NCBI GenBank assembly: GCA_009602735.1
Contig: WELA01012722.1
Location: 517,990-547,728, forward strand
Origin: Mesotaenium endlicherianum
Lineage: Eukaryota; Streptophyta; Zygnematophyceae; Zygnematales; Mesotaeniaceae
Length of the DNA stretch: 29,739 nucleotides
Direction of reading: 5' to 3'
Shown here: piece by piece, positions 10,485 through 20,019 of the stretch
Layout of the letters: every line of letters begins with the position of its first letter
How positions within the stretch are numbered: position 1 is the stretch's first letter
Translations under genes and position numbers: made by a program
Notes under the pieces: generated by a model
The model's input: only the letters and a program-made list of their open reading frames with translations
Database searches by the model: none
What the model was told of the DNA's origin: nothing

Positions 10485-11205
10485 CTTGGCTCCATGGGCC
10501 TTCAATTCAGCAGGCCAAGTGTTCCATCTTCCCTCCGCAGGGCATTGCGACCCCAGCTGACTTTCTTCCCTTTTTTGGTCGCTCACTGGAGGGTATCCGT
10601 GTCCTTGGTACCCCGGTAGGCAGTCCCGCCTTCATCCTAGATCTGACACAGCGCTTCCTTCAAAGTGTGGTATTGGACCTCCCCGAGGTTGTAGCCCTGG
10701 GGAACGCGCAGATCTCGCTTGCCCTCCTCACTCTTTGTCTAGCGGCTCGACCAGTTTACCTCTCTCGTACCTTAGTCCCTACCCCCTCCGTTCTTTCAGG
10801 GTTTGCCTCTTTTAGGCAGTCCCTCATTATGGCTCTCTCCGAGTTGCTTGGCCCATTCGACCCTAGCCAGTCTTGGGCTGCCCAGGCCGTGTACCCGTGC
10901 TTCATGGGAGGAGTAGGCTTGGAAGATCTTGCCTTCACCTCATCGGCAGCTTTCTTGGGGTCTTGGGGGCTCATTGCGCACCTTCTTGCGACCCGCTTTG
11001 CTGCCGACAATGTCCAGATCCTTGCGGCTGCCATAAGGGAAGTGGAGACGGAGACGTTCTCTTTTCAGGCAGCACTTGTGGAGGCTAAGTCCAGCTTGGT
11101 AGCGGATTGCTTGGGGGACGAGCCTCCAGGATTGGACTTTTCTTCGATGCTGGAGCAGGGAGACAGGGGCTTGCAGGCCATTCTCGCTCGAGCCTTGTGG
11201 GGTTC
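10485..11205 (+). pseudogene. LINE ORF piece 2: end of RT and linker
   Basis: This continues the LINE polyprotein directly after the piece at 1462-3029. The frame entering from the junction slips once near 10500. It then reads a QQAKCSIFPPQG stretch and GIRVLGTPVGSPAFI, typical of the segment after the RT palm in this LINE type. It stays open through a Leu- and Ala-rich linker (AQISLALLTLCLAARP) and a GGVGLEDLAFTSSAAFLGSW block. Element B cuts it at the GGTTC target, and the frame is continuous with the piece at 20020. Confidence 0.78.
11201..11205. repeat. Target-site duplication of element B, left copy
   Basis: GGTTC lies before the TGTAATGA start of the LTR and is repeated exactly after the right LTR. 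Confidence 0.93.
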
Positions 11206-11950
11206 TGTAATGAATCAGTATATTAGTAGATATAATATTCATTTAAATATAATAGTTAATTTAGTTCAGCCTGCTGAACTTTAGTTAGTAGTCAGTCTGC
11301 TGAACTTTAGTTAATAATCAGTTTGCTGGACTTTACATAATTATCAGTTTGATGACTCGGCCAAAAGCAGCAGGCTGAAGTCAACTTAAGTCAGCTTGCT
11401 GACACATTCTTTGACAGCCAGCTGACTTCCGTGCTCGGTAGCAGCGAACTGCCTTGATATGCATCTAAGTACCACCTGCTAGAGGAATGGCCAGATGACA
11501 TCCCCATGATGGATGGCTATTCGGGATGATGGGAGATGGCGGTGGATTTGGTTAACCGAGGTCCTACCAACGTGGTTAACTCCCGGGTAGGCGGTGCCAT
11601 CGCACTGACCGTTGAACAGTAAACTCATTCCATGTACATATGCTAGGCATTGCTCTCGAGTTCGGCATTCGGAAACGAGGCCAACTCTCTTGTACAGCTT
11701 ACTGAGAGAACTCTGAATCCAAGGCGAGAAGCCATTGATACGCACTGTCTTCTAACCTTGCTTATGTATGAGTTTACTGATTTGCATCATTGATGCTAGT
11801 TTACTCGCATTTGACTTACGAGTATTATTCCCTGCTAGTGTATTGTCCTTTGCCGTTTAACTAGTTAACGGAAATACCATAAAGATTACTTGCTGATATA
11901 AAGATCTTTATTAATTGTTAATCGCCTATTTGGTAAGTCGATTCATTTCA
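11206..11950 (+). repeat. 5' LTR of element B
   Basis: It starts TGTAATGA and ends TCATTTCA. Near its left end are tandem 26-bp units (TCAG-CTGCTGAACTTTAGTTA). This LTR has one unit more than the right LTR, which accounts for the 26-bp length difference. TTCAGCCTGCTG at 11265 is complementary to CAGCAGGCTGAA at 11369, so the block can close as a 12-bp stem. A TATA-like GATATAAAG lies about 55 bp before the end and is kept in all three copies of this LTR in the window. Confidence 0.95.
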
Positions 11951-11951
11951 G

Positions 11952-11963
11952 TGGTATCGGAGC
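11952..11963 (+). promoter_or_regulatory. Primer-binding site of element B
   Basis: TGGTATCGGAGC begins 2 nt after the LTR and is identical to the site in element A. It differs from the usual initiator-tRNA-Met complement at one base. Confidence 0.87.
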
Positions 11964-11984
11964 AGTTATCACAGTCTTCTTTGT

Positions 11985-13463
11985 ATGGTAAGGACAAGGT
12001 CTCAAACTAGCAACTCCCGAGACATGGAGAACCAGGATAACGAGAATGTCGAAAACCAGGCGGAAAGCCATGTAGCGGGAAACCGTACCTATTCGGAAGC
12101 AGTAGCGGATACTGCAGCTAGGGAGGCTGCAGATGAGGCAGCTGCTATTGCCTCAGTCGCAGCTCAGCAAGCTGAGGAGGAGATAGCCAGACTAGAAGCT
12201 GAACAAGTAGCAAAGGCCGCTGAAGATATACAAAGGAGGGAAGGACAGCCAGCTGACGAGCGCACTGTTGAAGAACTTATGGCATCAAGGGCCAATGTTC
12301 TGAACCCACCTCCTGCCGTACAACTCAATGTACCCCTAGGTCAAATACGTGACCGGCTGAATGCGGCAGGAATTGCTGCTGCAGGAGCAAGAGGGATTGT
12401 TGAGGACACTACTCAGCGAGTAGATGCCAATGCTGCTGCTGCATTTGCTAATCTACCACCCCAAAATGTAGACTTGGGAGCATTGTTCGTTCAGATGCAG
12501 TCGCAAATGGCGACCATGTATCAGTCCCAGCAGGAGGACAAAAGAATCATAATGTCCCTACTCCGGGACAGAGACCAACTGGGGTCTCACACCACTAGTG
12601 GTGGTGGCCGAGGGCCTAGTAAGCCCAAGCCGAAACCTCCCCAGGACTATGATCCTGAGGGAAACAGAAAATATTACCTGATCAAGTTTCTCGCGGATGT
12701 TGAGCAGTGGCTGGAGAACTACCCAGAACTGCAAGATTACGAGAAGGTCAGGCACACCGGTGCGCTACTGAAAGGCAGTGCCGCAGACTGGTGGCTTTAC
12801 TGGAAGGAAGAGCGTAAGGCTCGGCAACTCGGTGACCCTACGTGGGTAGAGTTTGTCGAGAAGTTGCATGAGAAGTTTGATGTCATCAACCAGCAGGAGA
12901 AAGCTATCTATGCGATGATCTCCCTGACACTGAAGCAGACCACTTCAGTTGCTGAGTTTGCTCAAAAGTTCCAAGAGAACATGATGAAGCAGCCTGATTT
13001 GCCAGAACGGTATAGGATAGCATACTTCAGGTATGGCTTGAAATCCGAGGTCTCTGGTCATTTTGCTGAGAAAAAGTATGAGAAACTGGCTGACTTGATC
13101 CAGGATGCTGACGCCTGGGATCAGCAGCAGTTCAATCACAAGCGCCAGAGTAACGCTTTGGTGTCTAAGATTGTCAAAAAGCCCCACGGTTCCTACAATG
13201 CAGTTGAAGGAGACCAGGCTGAGGATAATCAGGGTGATGAATATGAGTATGAGTACAATGCTATTCAGTCTAGAGGTAGAGGTGGTCCCTCTCGAGGTGG
13301 CTATGGAAGGGGTGGTGGTAGGACTAAGCCGAGACCAGCCTCAGCAAAATCTACTTGCTACCATTGTCAGCAGAAAGGCCACTACAGAGAACAGTGTCCG
13401 GTCAAGCACCTGCCTAAGGTCGAGAGAAAAGACCAGCCTTTAAAAGACAGCAACAGTCAGTAA
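11985..13463 (+). CDS. gag: Element B Gag
   Basis: This intact 492-residue Gag is the structural protein that assembles virus-like particles and packages element RNA. The leader is only 34 nt, and the first ATG after the primer site gives the start. Residues about 40-90 are Ala/Glu/Gln-rich and probably a coiled coil. The retrotransposon gag core lies at about 220-340, with [15 protein letters not shown] and a basic YEKLADLIQ region after it. An Arg/Gly-rich stretch ([16 protein letters not shown]) precedes a complete zinc knuckle, [14 protein letters not shown], near residues 455-472. Its last codons hold the slippery site that leads into pol. The ATG is directly followed by GTAAGG, a consensus splice-donor sequence, which may be chance. 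Confidence 0.93.
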   Translation: MVRTRSQTSNSRDMENQDNENVENQAESHVAGNRTYSEAVADTAAREAADEAAAIASVAAQQAEEEIARLEAEQVAKAAEDIQRREGQPADERTVEELMASRANVLNPPPAVQLNVPLGQIRDRLNAAGIAAAGARGIVEDTTQRVDANAAAAFANLPPQNVDLGALFVQMQSQMATMYQSQQEDKRIIMSLLRDRDQLGSHTTSGGGRGPSKPKPKPPQDYDPEGNRKYYLIKFLADVEQWLENYPELQDYEKVRHTGALLKGSAADWWLYWKEERKARQLGDPTWVEFVEKLHEKFDVINQQEKAIYAMISLTLKQTTSVAEFAQKFQENMMKQPDLPERYRIAYFRYGLKSEVSGHFAEKKYEKLADLIQDADAWDQQQFNHKRQSNALVSKIVKKPHGSYNAVEGDQAEDNQGDEYEYEYNAIQSRGRGGPSRGGYGRGGGRTKPRPASAKSTCYHCQQKGHYREQCPVKHLPKVERKDQPLKDSNSQ

Positions 13464-13480
13464 TCCAGTCTACTGACTGT
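13439..13480 (+). promoter_or_regulatory. -1 programmed ribosomal frameshift signal between gag and pol
   Basis: T TTA AAA (13439-13445) is a U UUA AAA slippery heptamer exactly in the Gag reading phase, 15 nt before the Gag stop codon. After a 7-nt spacer a perfect 10-bp inverted repeat follows: ACAGTCAGTA at 13453-13462 and TACTGACTGT at 13471-13480, with an 8-nt loop. The Gag stop TAA sits at the stem-loop boundary. A -1 slip enters the pol frame, which is open from there to the protease. All three standard parts of a -1 site are present with normal spacing. Confidence 0.85.
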
Positions 13481-16400
13481 GAGGATGCTAGAGATAGTGA
13501 GTCGTCACTAGCTGCCCTCGTAGCAGGTATTATGGGTCCTGCTGAACTGGATTCACTATGCATGCCTGACAACCAGATAAAGGAGACCATCAGCAATATA
13601 GACGTCCAGAGAGTGCACACTCTGGATGCTCTTGTTCCACCTGATGTCCAACATTTCTTTGCTACGTCAGGAGAACAATGCGAAAGTCAGGAAAAGACAG
13701 TCCCCCCTATCCTACTGCATTGCATGATTGCAGGTAGGAAGGTGAGGGCATTTGTTGACGGAGGGGCGTCACATACTTTTATCCACAAGGACTTAGTTAA
13801 GCGGCTAAGGCTGCCTACTGTCACCCAAGGGAATAGAAAAATATTCCTTGGAGATGCCTCAAGTATCCCGGGAGGAGTTATAACCAAGCCTATTGAGGTC
13901 CAGTTAGGTTCTGGCATTGCAGTTCTAACTGAAACGCTTACATTTGAGGTACTCAACACTGGCTTTTATGATCTCGTGCTAGGCAGGTCCTGGCTTAATA
14001 GACATCAAGCTGAAGTGTGTTGGAGCAGAGGTACAGTTAAAGTGAGAGGAGCCAGTGATGGGCAGACTGACTTGGCACCCACCAGTGCTCTTCCTCTTGT
14101 CCTGTGTGGATGGCAAATGAAGGAAAAGAAGAGGCTTCCAGAAGGATGCAAGTTGCTGAATGCAATGGAGTTCGTCAAAAGCTGGAACCAGAAGGAAGAC
14201 AGAATGTTCTGTCTGCTGCTAAGAGAGGTACCTCCTCAACCTGAAGAAGTGGTTGAGAAAAAGGTACACCCTCCGGAACACCCTACTGCTGCAAACATTG
14301 TTGCTCAGTACACGGATGTGTTTAATATGCCTCCAGGACTACCCCCTAAGCGGGAAGTAGATCATAGGATTGATTTATTACCTGGTAGCCAGCCACCCTG
14401 GCAACGCACGTATGGCTTGTCTTATTTGGAGAGTGAGGAGTTGAAAACACAGATTGCAGAGCTGGAGGAAAATGGTTACATTTCTCCCAGTAAATCACCG
14501 TACGGCGCACCTATCCTATTTGTTAAGAAAAAGGATGGCAGTATGCGGATGTGTGTGGATTACAGAGCCCTGAACAGAATTACAGTAAAGAACAAGTATG
14601 CTTTACCCAGAATCGAGGACTTGCTTGATACCCTGTCTGGCGCTAAGGTGTTCAGTAAGATAGATCTCAAGAGTGGTTATCATCAAATCAGAATTGCTGA
14701 GGGGGATGAACACAAGACTGCTTTCCGCACACGTTATGGACACTATGAGTTCAACGTGATGCCATTTGGACTGACTAATGCTCCTGCTACCTTCATGGGT
14801 GCTATGAATGACATTTTCAGACCTTATCTGGATAAGTTTTCCTGGATGATATTTTAATTTTCTCTAAAGATGAAGCTCAGCACACTGAACACTTAAAGAA
14901 AGTGCTGGACACTCTGCGGAAAAATCACTTGTATGCTAAAATGAGCAAGTGTGATTTCTTTAAGGAAAGTATTGAATTCTTAGGCCACGTTGTCAGTAAA
15001 GAGGGCATCAGTGTGGATCCTAAGAAAGTCCAGACCATAAGGGACTGGCCAGTACCACAGTCTGTCTCTGAAGTTAGATCCTTCCTCGGGTTGGCTAACT
15101 ACTATAGGAGATTTATTGAGAATTATTCCACAAAGGCCAGTAAACTGACTGACCTTACTAAGAAAGACATCGGGTATGTGTGGGGGGAAGAGCAGCAGGC
15201 TGCCTTCCAGACCCTTAAAGATGCCCTTTGTTCTGCCCCAGTGCTAGCCGTGTATGACCCCAGCAAACCGGTGCAGGTGGTTACTGATGCCTCTGATTTT
15301 GCCATGGGTGCTATTTTGTTGCAGCCTGCTGACAAAACCACAAAGGATGGTAAGGTACGGCAGGAGTGGCATCCTGTGTTGTATGAGTCTATGAAATTTA
15401 ATCCAGCGGAGAAAAATAACTCAGTGCATGATAAAGAGCTGCTAGCTATCATTCATGTACTCAAACAGTGGAGAGCATACTTACACGGTAAAGCTTTTAA
15501 GGTGATTACAGATCATCTAGCTCTGACCCACTTTCAGAAGAAGTCCAAGCTGTCGAGGAGGGAGAACCGCTGGAGCCAGATGCTGGAGCAGTTCCAAGTC
15601 CAGATCGACTACAAACCAGGGAAGTTGAATCCTGCTGATGCACTCTCTAGAAGACCTGACTTGCAAGAAAGGAACTATAGTAAGCATACTGTAGATAAAG
15701 TCCTGTGTGCACTCACTTCACTAAAGGTGAAAAAGTCCTTCCTAGAACAACTTAGGAAAGCCTACCTTTCTGACCCAACATTTGAGCCCAGCCCCACTAC
15801 TGGTGTGTGTCGTGCTACTGCACTCGGGTATAAGCTCAAGGGAGGGGTCTGGGTGACTGAAACCACTTCAGGCAGGCTGAAGCTGGTCATTCCTAATAAC
15901 TTGGAAATAAGGTCTCTCTTACTGAGTCAAGCTCATGACAGTCTCCTGGGTGGACATTTGGGGCAGGCCAAAACTGTTGGCAAACTGGCAAAACATTATC
16001 ATTGGGAGGGGTTACCCCGGGAGGTCTTGAAATATGTCAAGTCCTGTGACCAGTGTCAGAGAAATAAGTCTCGGCACACACCACCCGGAGGTCTCTTGCA
16101 ACCGCTGCCCATCCCAGCTGGACGCTGGGAAACTATATCCATGGACTGGGTGGTCTCACTACCAAGAACTGCCAACGGGCATGATTCAATACTGGTAGTC
16201 GTGGATAAACTGACAAAAATGGTCATTTTTATCCCCACAACTGTCAAAGTGACTGCACTCGAAACAGCGAGACAGTTTTACAACCATGTAGTATGCCAAC
16301 ATGGGCTCCCTTCTAATATCATCTCAGACAGAGACTCAAAATTCACCTCTAAGTTCTGGAGAGCTTTAATGGGGTTAATGGGAGTCAAACAGCTGCTCAG

Positions 16401-17238
16401 CACAGCAAACCACCCTCAGACTGATGGGCAGACTGAAAGAACTAACCGAGTTCTGCAGGAGGTGCTGAGAGCATATATTAACCAAAAACAAGATAATTGG
16501 GATGACCTGTTGCCTCAAATTCAGTTTGCGGTCAACAGTGCGGTGCACGCGTCAACGGGCAAGACTCCTTTTGAACTCAGCCTGGGTAGAGTCCCTAAGT
16601 CTCCTTTAGATGTGCTAGGGGAATCTTTAACTCACCCTGAAGGGATTGACAACCCGGTCTCCCTCCAGTTAACTCAGGAGTTTGCTGACACCCTGTCAGA
16701 AGTCCAACGAAACTTGCACACGGCCCAAGAAAACCAACAAAAATACGCTAATCAACACCGTCGGGAACTGACATTTTCCAAGGGGGATTTAGTCAAACTG
16801 CATTCTCAGCACCTGTACCTCCCTGGTGTGGTCAAGAAAAAGCTTGGCCCTGTCTGGGTCGGTCCATATTCGGTGGTCCGTCGTGTCGGTCAGAATGCTT
16901 ACAAACTGAACATGTCAGCTGAATACAAGGGGCACCCGGTCTTTAATGTCTCCTTCCTGGAACCGTACATCAAAGGTGATACACTGTTCACAGGTCGGTT
17001 CCCTGTCCAACCGGGACCGGTCCCCGCTGTCCGGGACGGCGACCCTGAGGAATATGAGGTCGATGAGATTTTAGACGCTCGCTCGGTCCGTCGATCGTCT
17101 AAATATGTCATGAAATACCTCATTCGATGGAAGGGTTACGATGCCTCTGGGGACACTTGGGAGTTTAAGGACCACTTGACCAATGCCAAAGGGGCGTTGA
17201 CACGGTTCCACCTTCGGGCCGCTGGAGTCCCTCCATAA
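13446..17238 (+). pseudogene. pol: Element B Pol: protease, RT, RNase H, integrase, chromodomain, with one frame break
   Basis: Entered by -1 frameshift, the frame runs to 14857 and resumes to 17238. The protease has [11 protein letters not shown] near 13757, DGG in place of DSG, a variant known from plant elements. The RT has [21 protein letters not shown] and [12 protein letters not shown]. Just before FLDDILIF about 10 nt are missing, judged against the [10 protein letters not shown] stretch of element A, which shifts the frame and removes three residues of the active-site strand. RNase H ([30 protein letters not shown]), the integrase finger ([13 protein letters not shown]), the integrase core ([26 protein letters not shown]) and the chromodomain ([17 protein letters not shown]) all appear intact. 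Probably a recent loss of function. Confidence 0.92.
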
Positions 17239-17505
17239 CTGTCATTTCAGTTGACACGGGAAGGTGACAGGCGGTCCTGTCTCCATTTAAGTTGGAGGGG
17301 AAAATATATGACAGTTAGTGAGCGAGAGCGATAAAAACACACTCATACGTTTATGTGTAGCGCATCGCAACTACGTCAACTTTTAGCAATCATCCTGTAA
17401 GGTAAACAGCAGCGAAGCCACTATACTAAATACTAACATACTTCCTGCAATCCCTATGACAAAGGTCCATATCCTACTAACTTGTGCCCTGGTTACATGT
17501 GCAGG
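17239..17505 (+). promoter_or_regulatory. Intercistronic region of element B: hairpin, internal polypurine tract, TATA-like box, splice signals
   Basis: After the pol stop comes a hairpin GACAGG-CGGT-CCTGTC at 17266-17281. It is followed by TTAAGTTGGAGGGG at 17287-17300, nearly identical to the terminal polypurine tract. A TATA-like AAAATATAT (17301-17309) follows, then possible splice donors GTAAGG at 17397 and GTAAAC at 17402. Last come a perfect TACTAAC at 17475-17481 and an acceptor TTACATGTGCAG ending at 17504. The AG is 1 nt before the ATG of the next ORF. The region could be an internal promoter with a 108-nt leader intron, or the acceptor of a spliced subgenomic RNA. Use of any of these signals is inference. 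Confidence 0.55.
17475..17504 (+). promoter_or_regulatory. Branch point and 3' splice acceptor before the extra ORF
   Basis: TACTAAC, the textbook branch sequence, has its branch A at 17480, 24 nt from the CAG at 17502-17504. The stretch between is moderately pyrimidine-rich. The spacing is ideal and the acceptor opens one base before an ATG. Confidence 0.55.
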
Positions 17506-19182
17506 ATGGCGCCCACCACACAAAAGGAGGACAGAAAGCGCAAGGCAGAAGAAGCCAGGAGGACAATGGAGCAATACCAGAAGGAGCTGGCGGCGACGTC
17601 CCTCACCAGGAGAGAACAAGAAAGGGTCCGCAAACAACAAGAGGCGGCAGAAGAGGCACAGAGGAAGAAGGATCAGGAAGCGGAAAACCTCAGGAAGGCT
17701 GAGGAGGAGAGACAGAAGAAACAGCAAGAAGAAGCGGCAGCGGCAGAAGAGGAGAAAAGAAAAAAGATTGAAGCGGACAGACAGAAGAGCTTGGCCACTT
17801 ACAGGTATACTGTGGTGGGTGGCCAAAACTTCGATAACCTGAAGGAAGCATTGCTGGCAGCCCAGGAGATCAACAGGCTGGAACAGACAACACTGCTACA
17901 GAAGGAAGGAGCTACAGCACTGGACAGGTACATCGAGACACACACCGGCGTGGTCCTTTACGAAGATTATGCTAAGATGGTGGGCTATACAGCAGAGCAG
18001 GCCCGGTATCTCGCAGATGATTCAGAGGACAAGCCGGTCCCCATACCGGGAATAGTGGGAGATCAGAGACTCATCCGGATGGTGAGCATGCGGCCCGATA
18101 GCTTTAAGGATACGGTATTCTACCTCACACTCCTGCCAGCTTACAATGAAGTTGAGAGAAGGAGCTGGGAGTACTTGGCCAGGGAAGCAGGACAGCAGAT
18201 GTTCTCTCCCCACTGGTTCCCGTGTAAACTGAGGAAGGCTGAGCACGGACCCCAGTACTACCAGCAGCCAACAGACTGGAGGTGGATGACCGTCACAAAT
18301 AAGAAGCAGGAGTGTGACCGAGCCCAACCGGATGACTTCCACTATGGCCTAGACGGCTATCTCATCCTACCACCTCACATTGCCCCTTGGGACCCCAGGC
18401 TGAATGGATGCCTGAGCAATATGAATGCAGAGACCAAGGAACATAGGAGGAGGGGAAGAGAGTACTTCTCTAAGGGAAAGCATGCCTTTGTCAAATGGGC
18501 AAAGAATGCAGGCCGGATAGATATCAGTAGGCTGAAGGCCAAGCAACCTCCAGCGCGCCCTAAGAAAGGGAGGTCGGTAGACTACTCCATGTCTACTAGG
18601 GAGCAGGACGACTTAGTGGACGAGACCCCTACTCTCTCCGAGGAGGAGGATGAGGAGGATGAGGAAGAAGAACAAGGCAGAGGAGAAGCATCAGCAGCAG
18701 GTACTCAGGATACCCAGGGACAGGCAGTGGCACTTCCTAAAGAACCACGATCAGGTGTGTGGAATGTGATCCCCGTTATGGCGACAACTGGACCCCGCGC
18801 TCGCTCCCCCAGCCCACCTGCCCAAGCAGGGGAAGAAGCTGATCTGACTGTACTGGGCAGCAGACACAGACAGAAATCCCCAGAGGACAGGGGTGCCAGA
18901 AGAGGGACACGCGGGTGGGCCAGAGGTATGCCAGCCTCCCCCTCCGCTCAGGGGCATGTACCTCTAGCCAATGTATTTCAGCATCCTACTGGAATGCCTG
19001 TCTATGTGGGAATCAACACCCAAGTGGTTGAAGAGCAGGCCACCATCCTCCGTTCTCCTCGAGGGCCAACTTTAGAGCAAACAGGGTTCTTTAGAAGGCC
19101 AGCTGACAGACCTAGAGGGCTGTCCAGATCTAGGTCCAGATCTCCGTCTCCTGATTCTGAAGCCCCAGGAACAACCCCTTAA
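17506..19182 (+). CDS. Extra ORF of element B, unknown function, coiled coil and RS-like tail
   Basis: This intact 558-residue sense ORF lies between pol and the 3' LTR. The chosen ATG follows the acceptor AG; another in-frame ATG lies 9 nt upstream. Residues about 4-95 are almost wholly Lys, Arg, Glu, Gln and Ala and should form a long coiled coil. About 95-330 looks globular, with many aromatic residues (HWFPCKL, PTDWRWMTV, YGLDGYLILPPH). A strongly acidic run (EEEDEEDEEEEQ) lies near 378-393, then a Pro/Ser-rich, probably disordered part ending in RSRSRSPSPDS. I see no signal peptide, membrane span, Cys pattern or enzyme motif, so an envelope protein is unlikely. I do not recognise the family. 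It could be a second structural or nucleic-acid-binding protein, a nuclear-targeting factor, or a captured host gene. Confidence 0.8.
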   Translation: MAPTTQKEDRKRKAEEARRTMEQYQKELAATSLTRREQERVRKQQEAAEEAQRKKDQEAENLRKAEEERQKKQQEEAAAAEEEKRKKIEADRQKSLATYRYTVVGGQNFDNLKEALLAAQEINRLEQTTLLQKEGATALDRYIETHTGVVLYEDYAKMVGYTAEQARYLADDSEDKPVPIPGIVGDQRLIRMVSMRPDSFKDTVFYLTLLPAYNEVERRSWEYLAREAGQQMFSPHWFPCKLRKAEHGPQYYQQPTDWRWMTVTNKKQECDRAQPDDFHYGLDGYLILPPHIAPWDPRLNGCLSNMNAETKEHRRRGREYFSKGKHAFVKWAKNAGRIDISRLKAKQPPARPKKGRSVDYSMSTREQDDLVDETPTLSEEEDEEDEEEEQGRGEASAAGTQDTQGQAVALPKEPRSGVWNVIPVMATTGPRARSPSPPAQAGEEADLTVLGSRHRQKSPEDRGARRGTRGWARGMPASPSAQGHVPLANVFQHPTGMPVYVGINTQVVEEQATILRSPRGPTLEQTGFFRRPADRPRGLSRSRSRSPSPDSEAPGTTP

Positions 19183-19280
19183 GGTGACACGCTGAAGAGG
19201 CAGTCAGTAAGGGAGGCTGGTCAGGTTCAGTTCCCTTATTTAAAATTTCTGCAGTTTAATGTTGTCGAGGCGACAACAAG
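19183..19280 (+). other. Element B 3' noncoding segment with a hairpin before the polypurine tract
   Basis: A perfect 8-bp stem with a 3-nt loop, TGTTGTCG-AGG-CGACAACA at 19260-19278, stands 2 nt before the polypurine tract. A smaller hairpin holds the same place before the internal copy of the tract. Confidence 0.6.
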
Positions 19281-19295
19281 TTAAGTTGGAGGGAT
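19281..19295 (+). promoter_or_regulatory. Polypurine tract of element B
   Basis: TTAAGTTGGAGGGAT abuts the TGTAATGA start of the right LTR. The purine core GGAGGGA is the likely plus-strand primer. The first 13 bases recur at 17287. Confidence 0.75.
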
Positions 19296-20014
19296 TGTAA
19301 TGAATCAGTATATTAGTGGATATAATATTCATTTAAATATAATAGTTAATTAAGTTCAGCCTGCTGAACTTTAGTTAATAGTCAGTCTGCTGGACTTTAC
19401 ATAATTATCAGTTTAATGACTCAGCCGGAAGCAGCAGGCTGAAGTCCATATAAGTCAGCTTGCTGACCCATTCTTTGACAGCCAGCTGACTTCCGTACTC
19501 GGTAGCAGCGAACTGCCTTGATATGCATCTAAGTGCGATATGCTAGATGAATAGCCAGATGACATCCCTATGATGGATGGCTATTCGGGATGATGGGAGA
19601 TGGCGGTGGATTTGGTTAACCGAGGTCCTACCAACGTGGTTAACTCCCGGGTAGGCGGTGCCATCGCACTGACCGTTGAACAGTAAACTCATTCCATGTA
19701 CATATGCTAGGCATTGCTCTCGAGTTCGGCATTCGGAAACGAGGCCAACTCTCTTGTACAGCTTACTGAGAGAGATCTGAATCCAAGGCGAGAAGCCATT
19801 GATACGCACTGTCTTCTAACCTTGCTTATGTATGAGTTTACTAATTTGCATCATTGATGCTAGTTTACTCGCATTTGACTTACGAGTATTATTTCCTGCT
19901 AGTGTATTGTCCTTTGCCGTTTAACTAGTTAACGGAAATACCATTAAGATTACTTGCTGATATAAAGATCTTTATTAATTGTTAATCGCCTAATTGGTAA
20001 GTCGATTCATTTCA
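19296..20014 (+). repeat. 3' LTR of element B
   Basis: The 719-bp partner of the left LTR starts TGTAATGA and ends TCATTTCA. It lacks one 26-bp repeat unit and carries about 25-30 substitutions, several clustered near positions 19533-19550. Confidence 0.95.
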
Positions 20015-20019
20015 GGTTC
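20015..20019. repeat. Target-site duplication of element B, right copy
   Basis: GGTTC is identical to the bases before the left LTR. Confidence 0.93.

Larger units (their letters stand above)
11206..20014 (+). mobile_element. Ty3/gypsy chromovirus-type LTR retrotransposon B with an extra 3' ORF
   Basis: This 8.8 kb element has LTRs of 745 and 719 bp, a primer-binding site, an intact gag, a -1 frameshift signal, and a pol running protease, RT, RNase H, integrase and chromodomain. A further 558-codon sense ORF and a polypurine tract follow. The target duplication is perfect. By eye the LTRs differ by one 26-bp repeat unit and about 25-30 substitutions, near 96% identity, so it is the younger of the two elements. 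Its only visible coding lesion is a short deletion in RT. The extra ORF after pol sets it apart from ordinary chromoviruses. Confidence 0.95.

Noticed and set aside
17506-19182. Envelope gene, making element B an errantivirus-like element
   Set aside because: No signal peptide, membrane span or cysteine pattern; charged coiled coil and RS-like tail instead.
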